Below are positions 1-8,494 of a stretch of 64,000 nt of DNA, in pieces. The position numbers were made by a program, and so were the translations under genes. The notes below the pieces were generated by a model that was given only the letters and a program-made list of their open reading frames with translations, made no database searches and was not told where the DNA came from. The DNA is taken from the NCBI GenBank assembly GCA_964541755.1, contig CAZIRF010000011.1, positions 1 to 64,000 on the forward strand, in the 5' to 3' direction. Numbering within the stretch: the first letter of the stretch is position 1; every line of letters begins with the position of its first letter. Source of the stretch: CAZIRF01 sp964541755. GTDB lineage: Bacteria > Spirochaetota > Spirochaetia > Treponematales > Breznakiellaceae.

Positions 1-63
1 GTACGGAGGATTGCCTCAATTTTCGCCACCTGCAGGCTTCTGGTTACTAATTATGCCGAACGC

Positions 64-2388
64 TTAGCCGGGGATCGAATCTGCCTCGAAGCATTCCACC
101 AGAGTCGCCATCACCGGGTCGCGAAGCGAACCCGGCAAAAAGACTTCCAGCTGATCCATCGCCCGGGTCATGGCCACATAGAGAATGTTCGCAACGATGC
201 GCTCGCCTTCGGGGCCGTTCACCCAGTCGGGGGCCTTGGGCACCCAGGGGAGCCAGAGGAAGACGACGGGAAAGTCCAGGCCCTTTGCCGAGTGTATCGT
301 GCACAGGCGAACCCTGCCCTGCGACGAAAATGAAAAACTTTCATCCCTGATATTCTCAGTGTGATACCCGGCTTGGGAAAGAAGCGCTGCAAGCGCCGCA
401 ATTTCATTTTTCCCCGGAGCCAAAATGCAGATATTCTCCGGCTCATACCCGAGTTTATCCATGAAGAAGCGCAGGCGCTGGAGGAGAAGCTCTTTGCGCT
501 GTGCAAGGTTTTCAACACGAAAGAGCTCGGGGGCCGGGCCCGGTCGCAGGGCCATGGGAAGAGACTCACTGTCGAGGCCTTCGAAACGGGCGCGGAAACG
601 CTCTGCGAGTTCGTGCACCGGGGCCGGATTGCGAAAGTTGGTTCTCAATATGCTCGTACGTCCCACTATTTCAATCCCCGAACGGGCAAAGCTCAAACTG
701 CGGCGGTAAATGGCTTGGTCGGCGTCACCGGCGAGGACGAGGCAGCTTTTCGAGAGGAGTTTGAGGGCTCGAAGGGTCACCGGGGGCAGGTCCTGAACCT
801 CGTCTACGAAGATCCAGTCATACGCCCCCGCCAGGGTGTCTCCCGGGGCAGAGCCCTCCTCCAGCAGGCTCACCAGTCGCCTGTGCAGGGCCGCGCGCGA
901 ATAGTCCCGGGTCTCATCCATACGAGCCATGAGCTTCTCGCCCAGCTCCCAGACCCTCTCGCGCTGGCTGCGCTCGAGCGCGATCTTCATCCCCCGTCGC
1001 ATTCCCCTGCCATCGACATATTCCTGCCGCGAAAGGAAGTTCGCCCAGACGCAGTTCTCGAGTTCACGGGCAATACTGGCGGCTGCAAGAGGCGCAACGT
1101 TTCCCTCCCGGGCGAAACCGGGAGCCCCGGCTTCGGCCAAGGCAGAATCGTCCAAGGACGCTTTGGAATCCTCTTCAAGTATGCTTTCCACACGTTTTTC
1201 AAGCCATGCGGAGTCGAAACAGAAGGCTACGCGCGAAGGATCTTCGATCTCAGACTCGCCAGGCTGGGGGCCGCGCGGATCAATCCCCAGACCCAGCACG
1301 GCGGCAAAACGCTCCTGGAGGAAGCGATCGACCGTTCCCATCCAGTCGGACGGGTCCTTTCCAAAGAGTATGCTCGACAGAAAGGCGTCGTACTTGACCA
1401 GGGTGTTCGTATACGTGAGGAGTACTATAGAGGCAGCCCCCTCGCCTTCCCGCCGTTCCATTGCCTTTTCCATGGCCTTGAGCAGGACAAGGGTCTTGCC
1501 CGTCCCGGCCGCCCCCTTGACGAGGATATCCCGGTCAAGGCTGATCCGCTCGAGGACGCGCTGCTGTTCGGGGGTCAAACGCATGAGGCTGCGTTCGTAA
1601 TCGCCGCGGGTGCGGGTAAAAACCATCAAGCGGGACTGCCGTTCGAGGTACTCGCGCACATCATCAAAGGAGGCCTCCTTCTCGCGCTGGAGAGCCAAAT
1701 CCCGTTCCAGCTGTGCACGCGCAGTCTCAAGCGTGTGCCGTTCACTGCGAAGGGCCTGTATCTTCTCGTCCTTCTTGCCGGCACTGCGCTCCACGAGCTC
1801 CAGACGCGCGGAAAGGGCGTCGAATTCGGCACGCAGAGAACTCCCTTCCTCTTCACGCTTGCGGTATTCTTCAAGGCGGGCGGCTCGCTCCCCGGCGCTC
1901 TTTTTTTCGAGTTCGAAGCGGTAACCCAATTCACGAAGCTGCCGGTCGAGCTCCTCACGCGAGGGAAGCGCATCCCAGCGGGCGAGCAGACCCATCAGCC
2001 GATGGTATTCATCCCCCCCGGCCAAACCGGTCAGTTCGCAGAAGCGCTTGAGCTGGTGGAGGGCCGCGAGGGCTTCCTCCTCCATGACCTGGGAAAAGGA
2101 GTGGCGTACATTATTTGTGAGCCAGTGCTGTGAGATCATCTTGTGGATGACATCAAGCCCCGGGATAAAACGGCCTCCGGCCTTCGCACGGCAGTCGTCA
2201 CAGAAAGTATTCATTATGTGGCGAAAGGTGTCAGTATCCTCGTCGAAGGGGCCGAACGATTTGCGAACCCGGGCCTCCACAAAGGAATGAACGGCGAGGG
2301 TGAAGAAACCGGGATCCTCGCCATGAAGGCGGGAAAGACGCGAAAAATCGTCGGCGGCAGTTCTTGCGTCATGGAGGGGTGAAGTCAT
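64..2388 (-). CDS. UvrD/Rep-like superfamily I DNA helicase with coiled-coil N-terminus
   Basis: A 774-residue ATP-dependent helicase, probably acting on DNA in the cytoplasm. Visible motifs: Walker A GAAGTGKT (292-299), Walker B DEVQD (529-533), motif III GDADQAIYR (554-562), IHSAKG (698-703) and motif VI YVAMTRA (737-743). Residues about 145-245 form a charged coiled coil, and the first 140 residues match no domain I recognise. The ATG at 2388 was chosen because GGAGAG lies just upstream; longer frames would run into cheB. It is the last gene after chemosensory cluster A, about 100 bp behind cheB, with a hairpin between. It is shorter than classical UvrD and has a compact 2A/2B region, like the stand-alone UvrD-like helicases of unknown pathway. 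The family is clear; the role in repair or stress is not. Confidence 0.85.
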   Translation of the reverse strand: MTSPLHDARTAADDFSRLSRLHGEDPGFFTLAVHSFVEARVRKSFGPFDEDTDTFRHIMNTFCDDCRAKAGGRFIPGLDVIHKMISQHWLTNNVRHSFSQVMEEEALAALHQLKRFCELTGLAGGDEYHRLMGLLARWDALPSREELDRQLRELGYRFELEKKSAGERAARLEEYRKREEEGSSLRAEFDALSARLELVERSAGKKDEKIQALRSERHTLETARAQLERDLALQREKEASFDDVREYLERQSRLMVFTRTRGDYERSLMRLTPEQQRVLERISLDRDILVKGAAGTGKTLVLLKAMEKAMERREGEGAASIVLLTYTNTLVKYDAFLSSILFGKDPSDWMGTVDRFLQERFAAVLGLGIDPRGPQPGESEIEDPSRVAFCFDSAWLEKRVESILEEDSKASLDDSALAEAGAPGFAREGNVAPLAAASIARELENCVWANFLSRQEYVDGRGMRRGMKIALERSQRERVWELGEKLMARMDETRDYSRAALHRRLVSLLEEGSAPGDTLAGAYDWIFVDEVQDLPPVTLRALKLLSKSCLVLAGDADQAIYRRSLSFARSGIEIVGRTSILRTNFRNPAPVHELAERFRARFEGLDSESLPMALRPGPAPELFRVENLAQRKELLLQRLRFFMDKLGYEPENICILAPGKNEIAALAALLSQAGYHTENIRDESFSFSSQGRVRLCTIHSAKGLDFPVVFLWLPWVPKAPDWVNGPEGERIVANILYVAMTRAMDQLEVFLPGSLRDPVMATLVECFEADSIPG

Positions 2389-2422
2389 GGGACTCTCCAA
2401 TTGAAAAATGGATGATTTGTGA

Positions 2423-2455
2423 ACCTGTTTAAAAATCGGCATTTTTGAAACAGGT
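2423..2455 (-). terminator. Inverted repeat between cheB and the helicase gene
   Basis: ACCTGTTT pairs with AAACAGGT, and inside them AAAAAT pairs with ATTTTT around a 4-nt loop, with a single bulged G. This 14-bp stem lies 40 bp after the cheB stop and 34 bp before the helicase start. It may be a terminator for the che operon or an operator for the helicase. No clean U-tract follows on the minus strand. Confidence 0.5.
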
Positions 2456-2494
2456 CCTTCTATCTCCCCATGATACACGCATATAAGCCGGAAA

Positions 2495-3622
2495 TCAAAG
2501 CGCCCCTTGGGAAGAAATGCGCTCCTTGACCGCCCGCACCATCCTGCCCAGGGGGAGAACCTCTTGAGCCGCCCCCAGATCGATGGCCTCCTTGGGCATG
2601 CCCCATACAATCGAAGACTCCTCGTCCTGCGCTATGGTGTGGCCGCCAGCCTCCTTGATACGCAAAAGCCCGCTGGCCCCGTCGCGGCCCATACCGGTAA
2701 GGAGGAGGGCGACGCAGTTGCGCCCGGCCTGTTCGGCAACCGAGTCGAAGAGGGGGTCCACTGCAGGGCGCTGGTTGCAGACCTTGGGGCCGTTGACGAT
2801 ACGTAAAAGACGCTCGGTTCCCTGGGTCTTGAGGAGCATGTGATAGTTGCCAGGCGCAATGTAAACGGTCCCGGTTTGGAGGCGATCGCCATGAGCGGCT
2901 TCCTTTACCTGTGCGCGGCTCAACTCGTTGAGGCGGGCGGCAAAGGTTGCGGTAAAGCGTTCGGGCATATGGATGACCACCAGCGTGGGAGGGAAATCGG
3001 CCTCCCAATCGCGAAGGAGGACCTCGAGGGCGATGGTGCCCCCGGTGGACGCGCCGATGGCGATGAGCTGGTTGGTCGTGGCGATATTGGCAAGGTAGGA
3101 CCGCCGCCCGGCTTGGCCCGGACGGGAAGAGGATTCGCTCTGATGGGGATGCGCTACCTTCACCGCCTGTGCGGCAGGGGGCGCGGGGGGGGCGCTGCGC
3201 CCCAACTGGTCCCGCAGGCGGGAGAGCTTCGCAACACTCGCCGCCACAATGCGGTCGGCCAGGAGCGGCACGACCTCCTCCACCGAAAAGGGCCCCCCCG
3301 GTTTGGGGACGACGTCGACTGCCCCCAGTTCGAGGGCCTTCATGGCGGCCTCGTTGGCGTTTTTGGTGAGTGAGGAGACGACGACGACGGGCATGGGGGC
3401 CTGCTGCATGATGAGGCGCAGGAAGGAAAGCCCGTCCATGCGCGGCATCTCGATGTCCAGGGTGATGACATCAACGGCCAACTTCTCCAGCTTGTCCCGC
3501 GCCACATAGGGGTCCATGGCGCTCCCTACAACTTCAATACGCGGGTCACGCGACAGACGCTGGGTGAGTATCTCCCGTACTATCGCAGAGTCGTCAACGA
3601 TGAGAACTTTTATTTTTTCCAT
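2495..3622 (-). CDS. cheB: CheB: chemotaxis methylesterase/glutamine deamidase
   Basis: A 375-residue receiver-regulated methylesterase that removes methyl groups from chemoreceptors. The N-terminal receiver has D10/D11 and phospho-acceptor D56, with K107. A proline-rich linker (about 143-175) leads to the catalytic domain with Ser192 (GASTGG), His218 (IHMPERFT) and Asp314 (GMGRDG), the expected triad. The start ATG overlaps the cheR stop by one base (TAATG), so cheR and cheB are translationally coupled. This is the last chemotaxis gene of cluster A. A second cheB lies at 46613-47701 in cluster B. Confidence 0.97.
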   Translation of the reverse strand: MEKIKVLIVDDSAIVREILTQRLSRDPRIEVVGSAMDPYVARDKLEKLAVDVITLDIEMPRMDGLSFLRLIMQQAPMPVVVVSSLTKNANEAAMKALELGAVDVVPKPGGPFSVEEVVPLLADRIVAASVAKLSRLRDQLGRSAPPAPPAAQAVKVAHPHQSESSSRPGQAGRRSYLANIATTNQLIAIGASTGGTIALEVLLRDWEADFPPTLVVIHMPERFTATFAARLNELSRAQVKEAAHGDRLQTGTVYIAPGNYHMLLKTQGTERLLRIVNGPKVCNQRPAVDPLFDSVAEQAGRNCVALLLTGMGRDGASGLLRIKEAGGHTIAQDEESSIVWGMPKEAIDLGAAQEVLPLGRMVRAVKERISSQGAL

Positions 3623-4437
3623 TATTTGTGCACCTTCCGGTAAAAGGCCGGGCCCGCTTTTTCGAGCTTGTTCACCGTCTGTAAAAGCGCTTCGGAGTGC
3701 CCGACAAAGAGAAGGCCCTGTGGGGACAGGTTGTCCACAAGGGTGTTCAATACGCGGGAACGCCCTTTATCATCGAAATAAATCATGACGTTGCGGCAGA
3801 AGATGTAGTCAAACGAGGTCTCGAACAATAACGGGGTGTGCAGATTGAGACACTTGATCGACAGGTACTTGCGCAGTATCGGCCGCACCCGCACCCGGTG
3901 TTCGTCCACTTTGGAAAAGTAGCTGCGAAGAATGTGTGCGGGAACATTCTGGAATTGCGTAAGGTTGTACACACCGCGGTGCATGGCCTCGAGTGAACGG
4001 TGATTGAGGTCCGAGGCCAGGACCTTGAAATCCCGAAGCCCCTGCTCGAGGAGACTTATCACTATCGAATACGGTTCTTCCCCGGTAGAGCTGGCCGCAC
4101 ACCAGACCAAGGGCGAAGAAAGGCTCCGCCGGGAGACATCTTCTGTCATACGGACGAAGTGCGCCTCCTCGCGAAAAAAGAAGGTGTGCCCCACGGCAAC
4201 CTCGTGCAGGAAGGTCTTTGTGGCGGCGGGGTCATGGACGATGAGCTGTTCGTAGAGCTCCTCGAGGTCGATGTGGTACAGGGATTCGAGCTTTCGCAAT
4301 TTCATGCGAAGGACATCGACCTTGGCATCCTGATAGTGGATGCCGTACTCCCGGTACACGAGAGTACGGAAACGTTCGAGAAGGGCGGCGTCGGGGCCGT
4401 GTACGACCCCGACGCCCTCTGCACGCAGGGGTGGCAT
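3622..4437 (-). CDS. cheR: CheR: chemoreceptor glutamate methyltransferase
   Basis: A 271-residue SAM-dependent methyltransferase that methylates MCP glutamates. The SAM-binding motif AASSTGEEPYS is at about 114-124 and the CheR signature FCRNVMIYFD at 213-222, following an all-helical N-terminal domain. No TPR extension is present. The start ATG overlaps the stop of the upstream MCP gene (TGATG), so the receptor, its methylase and its esterase are made as a coupled unit. Confidence 0.97.
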   Translation of the reverse strand: MPPLRAEGVGVVHGPDAALLERFRTLVYREYGIHYQDAKVDVLRMKLRKLESLYHIDLEELYEQLIVHDPAATKTFLHEVAVGHTFFFREEAHFVRMTEDVSRRSLSSPLVWCAASSTGEEPYSIVISLLEQGLRDFKVLASDLNHRSLEAMHRGVYNLTQFQNVPAHILRSYFSKVDEHRVRVRPILRKYLSIKCLNLHTPLLFETSFDYIFCRNVMIYFDDKGRSRVLNTLVDNLSPQGLLFVGHSEALLQTVNKLEKAGPAFYRKVHK

Positions 4438-6104
4438 CAGAATTCACTGCTCTCCTGGAACTCGGGGTCATCCTCGAAGACAATTTTCTTGCCCGCCCCG
4501 CCGTCCCTGGAGCCGGCATGGGGGACGATGCCCTTCTGGGTCGAGCCCTGTTTTACCCCGGCGTGGGCTACAGGGTGAACCCGTTCACTGCGGGACTCAA
4601 GGGCCTTGTAGGAATTCTCGCCGCCCGTACGCGCGGCTTCTGCCTTTCCGCCCAGTATGAGCTGCGAAAGCCGGCCGATAACGTCGTTGAGCGAGACCAC
4701 CTGGCTCTGGAGTTCCTCGGCAGAACTGGCCGTCTCTTCAGAGGCCGCAGCGTTCTGCTGGACGACCGTGTCGAGCTGGACAATGGCCTTGTTGACCTGG
4801 GTAATACCGTCGTCCTGCTGGCGGCTGGCCGTCTCGACTTCCTTGGTCATCTCGTTGGACTTGCCGGAGTTGAGGAGTATCTCCTTGAAGATGTCGGCGA
4901 GCTCCTTGGTAAGGGCCTGGCCCTCGTCGGTCTTCTGGAGGGTCGTCTTGATCATCTGTGCCGTTTCCTTGGCACTGGCGGCACTGCGATTGGCGAGGTT
5001 CTTGACCTCGTCGGCGACGACTGCAAAGCCCATGCCGGCTTCCCCGGCTCGCGCCGCTTCGACCGCGGCATTGAGGGCCAGCATGTTTGTCTGGAAGGCG
5101 ATATCGTCGATGACGTCGATGACGGTCTTGATATCATCGGCGGCCTTGCCAATCTCGGTCATGGAGACGAGCATGCGCTCCATGTGGGCCGATCCCTGGG
5201 TCGCGGCCTCGGAGGTCTTCGCGGCGAGGAGGCTCGCCTCCTTGGCGTTCTCCACGTTCTGCTTGACCATCGAGGCGAGTTCTTCCATGGAAGAGGTCGT
5301 CTCCTCGATACCGGAGGCCTGTTCGGACGCCCCGGAGGCAATCTGCTGGGAACTCACCGAAAGCTGGGACGAGGCGTTCCCTATCTGTGACGAGCCGGTG
5401 GTAAGGGCGCCGACTATCTTGACAACCGGGCGGGTGATGGAAAGGGAGAGCAGCCAGCCGACGAGTATGGCGATGACAAAGCCCGACACAATCGTGATGA
5501 TTATGATGGTAATCATCGAATTGATAAGATCCTGTGCCTCGCGCGGGAGGTCTTCGCCGTAGTGTTTCTTGACGTAGTTGAGCAAGTCCTGCAGCGCATA
5601 AATTGAATTGTCGAAGGAAGTGCGGGCATCACCGGAAATTGCGATGCCGGCCGCGGTGCGGCCATAGGTCACGTCGTCGGCCCCCTCGTCGCGCATCCGC
5701 TCGATAGCCTCGAAGAAGACATCGTTGTTCTTCTTCTGGATATCGAGCTTGGCGAGGAAGTCCCGCCAGAGGGCATCTTCTTCGGTGGTACGCTCGATTT
5801 TTGCAAAGCGGTCGAGCGCCGCCTGGCGCTCCCCCTGTTGAACGGAGAAGTTGTTCAACTGGCGCTCGTAGTCCTCGTCGGGGAGGTAGGGCGAGGTAAG
5901 GGTGCGCATGACAACCTTCATCGACTGCTGCTTGACCATGACGACCTCGAGGTCGGTAATGGCGGGGATGCTCTCTTGCATGAGGGTATGCAGGCTGCTG
6001 TCTGCCTGCTTGAGGCCGTTGTAGCCGACGAGGCCCACCACGAGGGTGATAAGGGCCACGCCGAAGAAGGCCGTTATCAATTTGACGGACAAACTGATCT
6101 TCAT
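4437..6104 (-). CDS. Methyl-accepting chemotaxis protein, periplasmic 4-helix sensor
   Basis: A 555-residue transmembrane chemoreceptor. TM1 is at about 8-28 and TM2 at 197-220, bracketing a ~165-residue helical periplasmic region of 4HB_MCP type. The cytoplasmic signalling hairpin carries the highly conserved tip around 330-372 (DIAFQTNMLALNAAVEAARA). I see no convincing HAMP between TM2 and the coiled coil. The C-terminus is a flexible tail ending FQESSEF, which could act as a tether for the adjacent CheR in the way the E. coli pentapeptide does; that is speculative. AAGGAG precedes the ATG. It overlaps cheR, so it is likely the cognate receptor of cluster A. Confidence 0.95.
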   Translation of the reverse strand: MKISLSVKLITAFFGVALITLVVGLVGYNGLKQADSSLHTLMQESIPAITDLEVVMVKQQSMKVVMRTLTSPYLPDEDYERQLNNFSVQQGERQAALDRFAKIERTTEEDALWRDFLAKLDIQKKNNDVFFEAIERMRDEGADDVTYGRTAAGIAISGDARTSFDNSIYALQDLLNYVKKHYGEDLPREAQDLINSMITIIIITIVSGFVIAILVGWLLSLSITRPVVKIVGALTTGSSQIGNASSQLSVSSQQIASGASEQASGIEETTSSMEELASMVKQNVENAKEASLLAAKTSEAATQGSAHMERMLVSMTEIGKAADDIKTVIDVIDDIAFQTNMLALNAAVEAARAGEAGMGFAVVADEVKNLANRSAASAKETAQMIKTTLQKTDEGQALTKELADIFKEILLNSGKSNEMTKEVETASRQQDDGITQVNKAIVQLDTVVQQNAAASEETASSAEELQSQVVSLNDVIGRLSQLILGGKAEAARTGGENSYKALESRSERVHPVAHAGVKQGSTQKGIVPHAGSRDGGAGKKIVFEDDPEFQESSEF

Positions 6105-6144
6105 TCTTTACTCTCCTTTTAACAAAACGCTTGGGGTGGATGCC

Positions 6145-6741
6145 TTAAGCACCGGTTACCGCTTCCGAAGAAGCGCTTTTCTTGGAGGCGCGTGTGCCGG
6201 TACCGGTGCCGCTGGCAGCGCCAGCGCCGTTCGCGGCGGCAGCATCGCCCGATGGGGCCACTGCTTTGAGCTGCACAAACTCCTCATCGCTGAGTATCTT
6301 GTGAACATCGAGGACTATCTTCATGCCCTCCGGGGTATCGGCCACACCGCGCACGTACTCGGCCCGCACCCTGGTATTTATGTAGGGAAGAACCTTGATC
6401 TTCTCCTCGGGTATGGCGATGACATCCTGGATGGCATCGACAATGAGCCCCATGAGCATGTTCTCGCCCTCGATTTCGAGCTCAACCACGATAATGGAAG
6501 TTCTCTTGTGGTACTCGAGGAATTCCATCCCGAACTTGAGACGAAGATCGATGATGGGGATGATCTGCCCGCGCAGATTGATGACCCCGCGAATGAAGGC
6601 GGGCGTCTGGGGCAGGGGCGTGATGTCTGTCATGCCCATCAGTTCTTTTACCTTGAGGATCTCCATGCAGTAACTCTCGCGGTCCAACGTAAAGTTGAGG
6701 TAGCGGGAGCCTGCGAGGGTCCTCATCCGGGAAATTTCCAT
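6145..6741 (-). CDS. cheW: CheW: chemoreceptor-kinase coupling protein
   Basis: A 198-residue CheW-domain protein linking MCPs to CheA. Residues about 10-150 form the SH3-like CheW fold, with the diagnostic run FIRGVINLRGQIIPIIDLR. The last ~45 residues are a low-complexity Ala/Gly/Thr/Ser tail not usual for CheW. A strong AGGAGGG precedes the ATG. It lies between cheY and the MCP gene in cluster A. Confidence 0.95.
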   Translation of the reverse strand: MEISRMRTLAGSRYLNFTLDRESYCMEILKVKELMGMTDITPLPQTPAFIRGVINLRGQIIPIIDLRLKFGMEFLEYHKRTSIIVVELEIEGENMLMGLIVDAIQDVIAIPEEKIKVLPYINTRVRAEYVRGVADTPEGMKIVLDVHKILSDEEFVQLKAVAPSGDAAAANGAGAASGTGTGTRASKKSASSEAVTGA

Positions 6742-6757
6742 TACACCCTCCTGTTGA

Positions 6758-7117
6758 TTATGGAAGCAACTTTTGAATTGCCGACAGGAGCTTGTCCGGC
6801 TCGCAGGGCTTGACGATCCAGCCGGAAGCCCCCAGCTCCCGGCCCTTCTGCCGCAGCTCGTCCTTGGTCTCTGTCGTGAGCATGAGTATGGGGGTAGTCT
6901 GATACCCCGCCTGCTTGCGCAGTTCGCCGAGCAGGCTGATGCCGTCCATCTCGGGCATGTTCACGTCCAAGAGAAAGAGGTCCACCTTCTGCGCACCCAA
7001 CTTGGCAAGGGCGTCCTTGCCGTGTTCAGCCTCGACGACCTCATACTGGCCGATAAGCGCATTCTTCAAGATGTTCCTTATTGCCGTGGAGTCGTCCACG
7101 AGCATGATCTGTTTCAC
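6758..7117 (-). CDS. cheY: CheY-like single-domain response regulator
   Basis: A 119-residue stand-alone receiver. The acidic pair is D8/D9, phospho-acceptor D51 (LLDVNMPEMDG), with a conserved Thr in MLTTE and Lys in IVKP. There is no output domain, so it should act by protein interaction, at the flagellar switch or as a phosphate sink. The start is GTG at 7117 with AGGAGGG four bases upstream. It sits 16 bp before cheW. A second cheY is in cluster B. Confidence 0.95.
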   Translation of the reverse strand: MKQIMLVDDSTAIRNILKNALIGQYEVVEAEHGKDALAKLGAQKVDLFLLDVNMPEMDGISLLGELRKQAGYQTTPILMLTTETKDELRQKGRELGASGWIVKPCEPDKLLSAIQKLLP

Positions 7118-7138
7118 CGCTCCCTCCTTTGCCTCTAC

Positions 7139-8494
7139 TCAAAAAAACTCGATATCGATGTTGTTTCTCTTCATGTCCGCAAGCCCCCGGTACCCGGCGG
7201 CATCCAGGGCGGACGCCAGGGCGTCGAGCTCGCGGGACGTCGTAAGACGCGCACGGATGCGTTCGCTCGCCTCGCGAATCAAGGTCTCGTCTGTCGGCAA
7301 GGGCTCGCCACAGCGCGTAAGGGCGAGCCCGCTTTGAACGACGTCATCGCCAAGCCTGGCGAGATTCTCTATCTCCTGGGTGATAATCGCGTGAAGCTGG
7401 CCCAGGGGCGCAAAGGCCGACATGTCCATATCCAGCGATTCGATGAAGGAGAGGACGGCCTGATACAAGCTCACGACCCCGCCGACCTGGCTGTTGAGGG
7501 TCTCGCTGATATGCTGGTAGGTCGAGTGGTCGTCGCTCACGTAGCGGTCCACCTCCCGGCGGTTTTTTTCCATTGTCCCGTGCAGGGTCGAAAATGCGTG
7601 CTTGGTGCCGTTGACACTTATGCCGATGGATTGGACAAAGCCCTGCGTCTCCTTCGACAGGCGCTGAACCTCGTCCGCAATAACCTTGAAACCCCGGCCG
7701 TGTACACCGGCGCGCGCCGACTCAATTGAAGCATTGATCGACAAGACGTGAATGCGCTCGGCGACGTCTGAAATGTTGGCGACTATCTCCAGTATCCCCT
7801 TCATCTGGTCGCTGAGGCCGTCGATCTCGCCGGCGACCTCGGCAAAGGAACGCGAGGCCCCTTGGGTAACTTCGGTGATGTGCTCGCGCAACTTCTGGAT
7901 ACCGTCCATGATGTCGTTCGAGTGCCCCCGCTGTTCGTAATCGCTCTTGCTCGCCTGTACCTTGTCCTGAAAGGCCGCAATCGAGGTTTTTATGCGTACG
8001 AGGGTCTCGCTCATCGGCTCGCTCGTACGGTTCAGGTAGGAGACGACGCTGCCAAAGAGGGCGGGAAAGGCACTCTGGCACAGCGAAAACAGGGCCGCTT
8101 CCCGCGCACAGGCCTCGCGCATCTGCCCCTGTTTCGAAGGAGTCGTCGACAGCGGACCCTCCCCTTCTGCGTAAGGGCCCCCAACGCGACCGTCTGCAGC
8201 AGAGGCGGAAAAGGACGCGGCGGGGAGCCGGGTATCGGGCGTTGCGGCAGGAAGCGGTCGCCCCGCGCGGGAAGACTCATCACCCGGGACGCTTTTTCCT
8301 TCTTCTGCGCCAGAGGAGCTCCCCGCCGCCGAATCCGGTGCACCGCGCGCCAACAAGAGGGCAATGACGAGGGCCGGCAGGGCCGTGGCAAAGGGAGCCA
8401 GGGTGCCCGGCATGCCGGGAAGGAGGGCCAAAAGCGGCGTGAGCACGGTGAGAACTATCAGACTATATACATGGTACGATGACTTCTTCCTCAT
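7139..8494 (-). CDS. MCP-type signalling protein anchored by an N-terminal membrane hairpin
   Basis: A 451-residue protein with two adjacent hydrophobic stretches (about 9-26 and 32-50), separated only by a short PG-containing turn, so it has essentially no periplasmic sensor. A Ser/Ala/Gly/Pro-rich linker (about 52-125) follows, then a helical MCP signalling domain with tip-like sequence around INASIESARAGVHGRGFKVIADEV. The tip differs from the standard Q-T-N-x-L-A-L-N-A form (VLSINASIESARA). It overlaps cheA by four bases (ATGA), meaning stoichiometric coupling to the kinase. It may sense a cytoplasmic signal or scaffold the array. Confidence 0.85.
   Translation of the reverse strand: MRKKSSYHVYSLIVLTVLTPLLALLPGMPGTLAPFATALPALVIALLLARGAPDSAAGSSSGAEEGKSVPGDESSRAGRPLPAATPDTRLPAASFSASAADGRVGGPYAEGEGPLSTTPSKQGQMREACAREAALFSLCQSAFPALFGSVVSYLNRTSEPMSETLVRIKTSIAAFQDKVQASKSDYEQRGHSNDIMDGIQKLREHITEVTQGASRSFAEVAGEIDGLSDQMKGILEIVANISDVAERIHVLSINASIESARAGVHGRGFKVIADEVQRLSKETQGFVQSIGISVNGTKHAFSTLHGTMEKNRREVDRYVSDDHSTYQHISETLNSQVGGVVSLYQAVLSFIESLDMDMSAFAPLGQLHAIITQEIENLARLGDDVVQSGLALTRCGEPLPTDETLIREASERIRARLTTSRELDALASALDAAGYRGLADMKRNNIDIEFF

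Noticed and set aside
1..63. Start of a further gene at the left edge
   Set aside because: Only 63 bases are present, with no open frame or motif that could be supported.
361..2133. 590-aa plus-strand ORF opposite the helicase
   Set aside because: Complement of a gene with intact helicase motifs; its translation is low-complexity with no domain.
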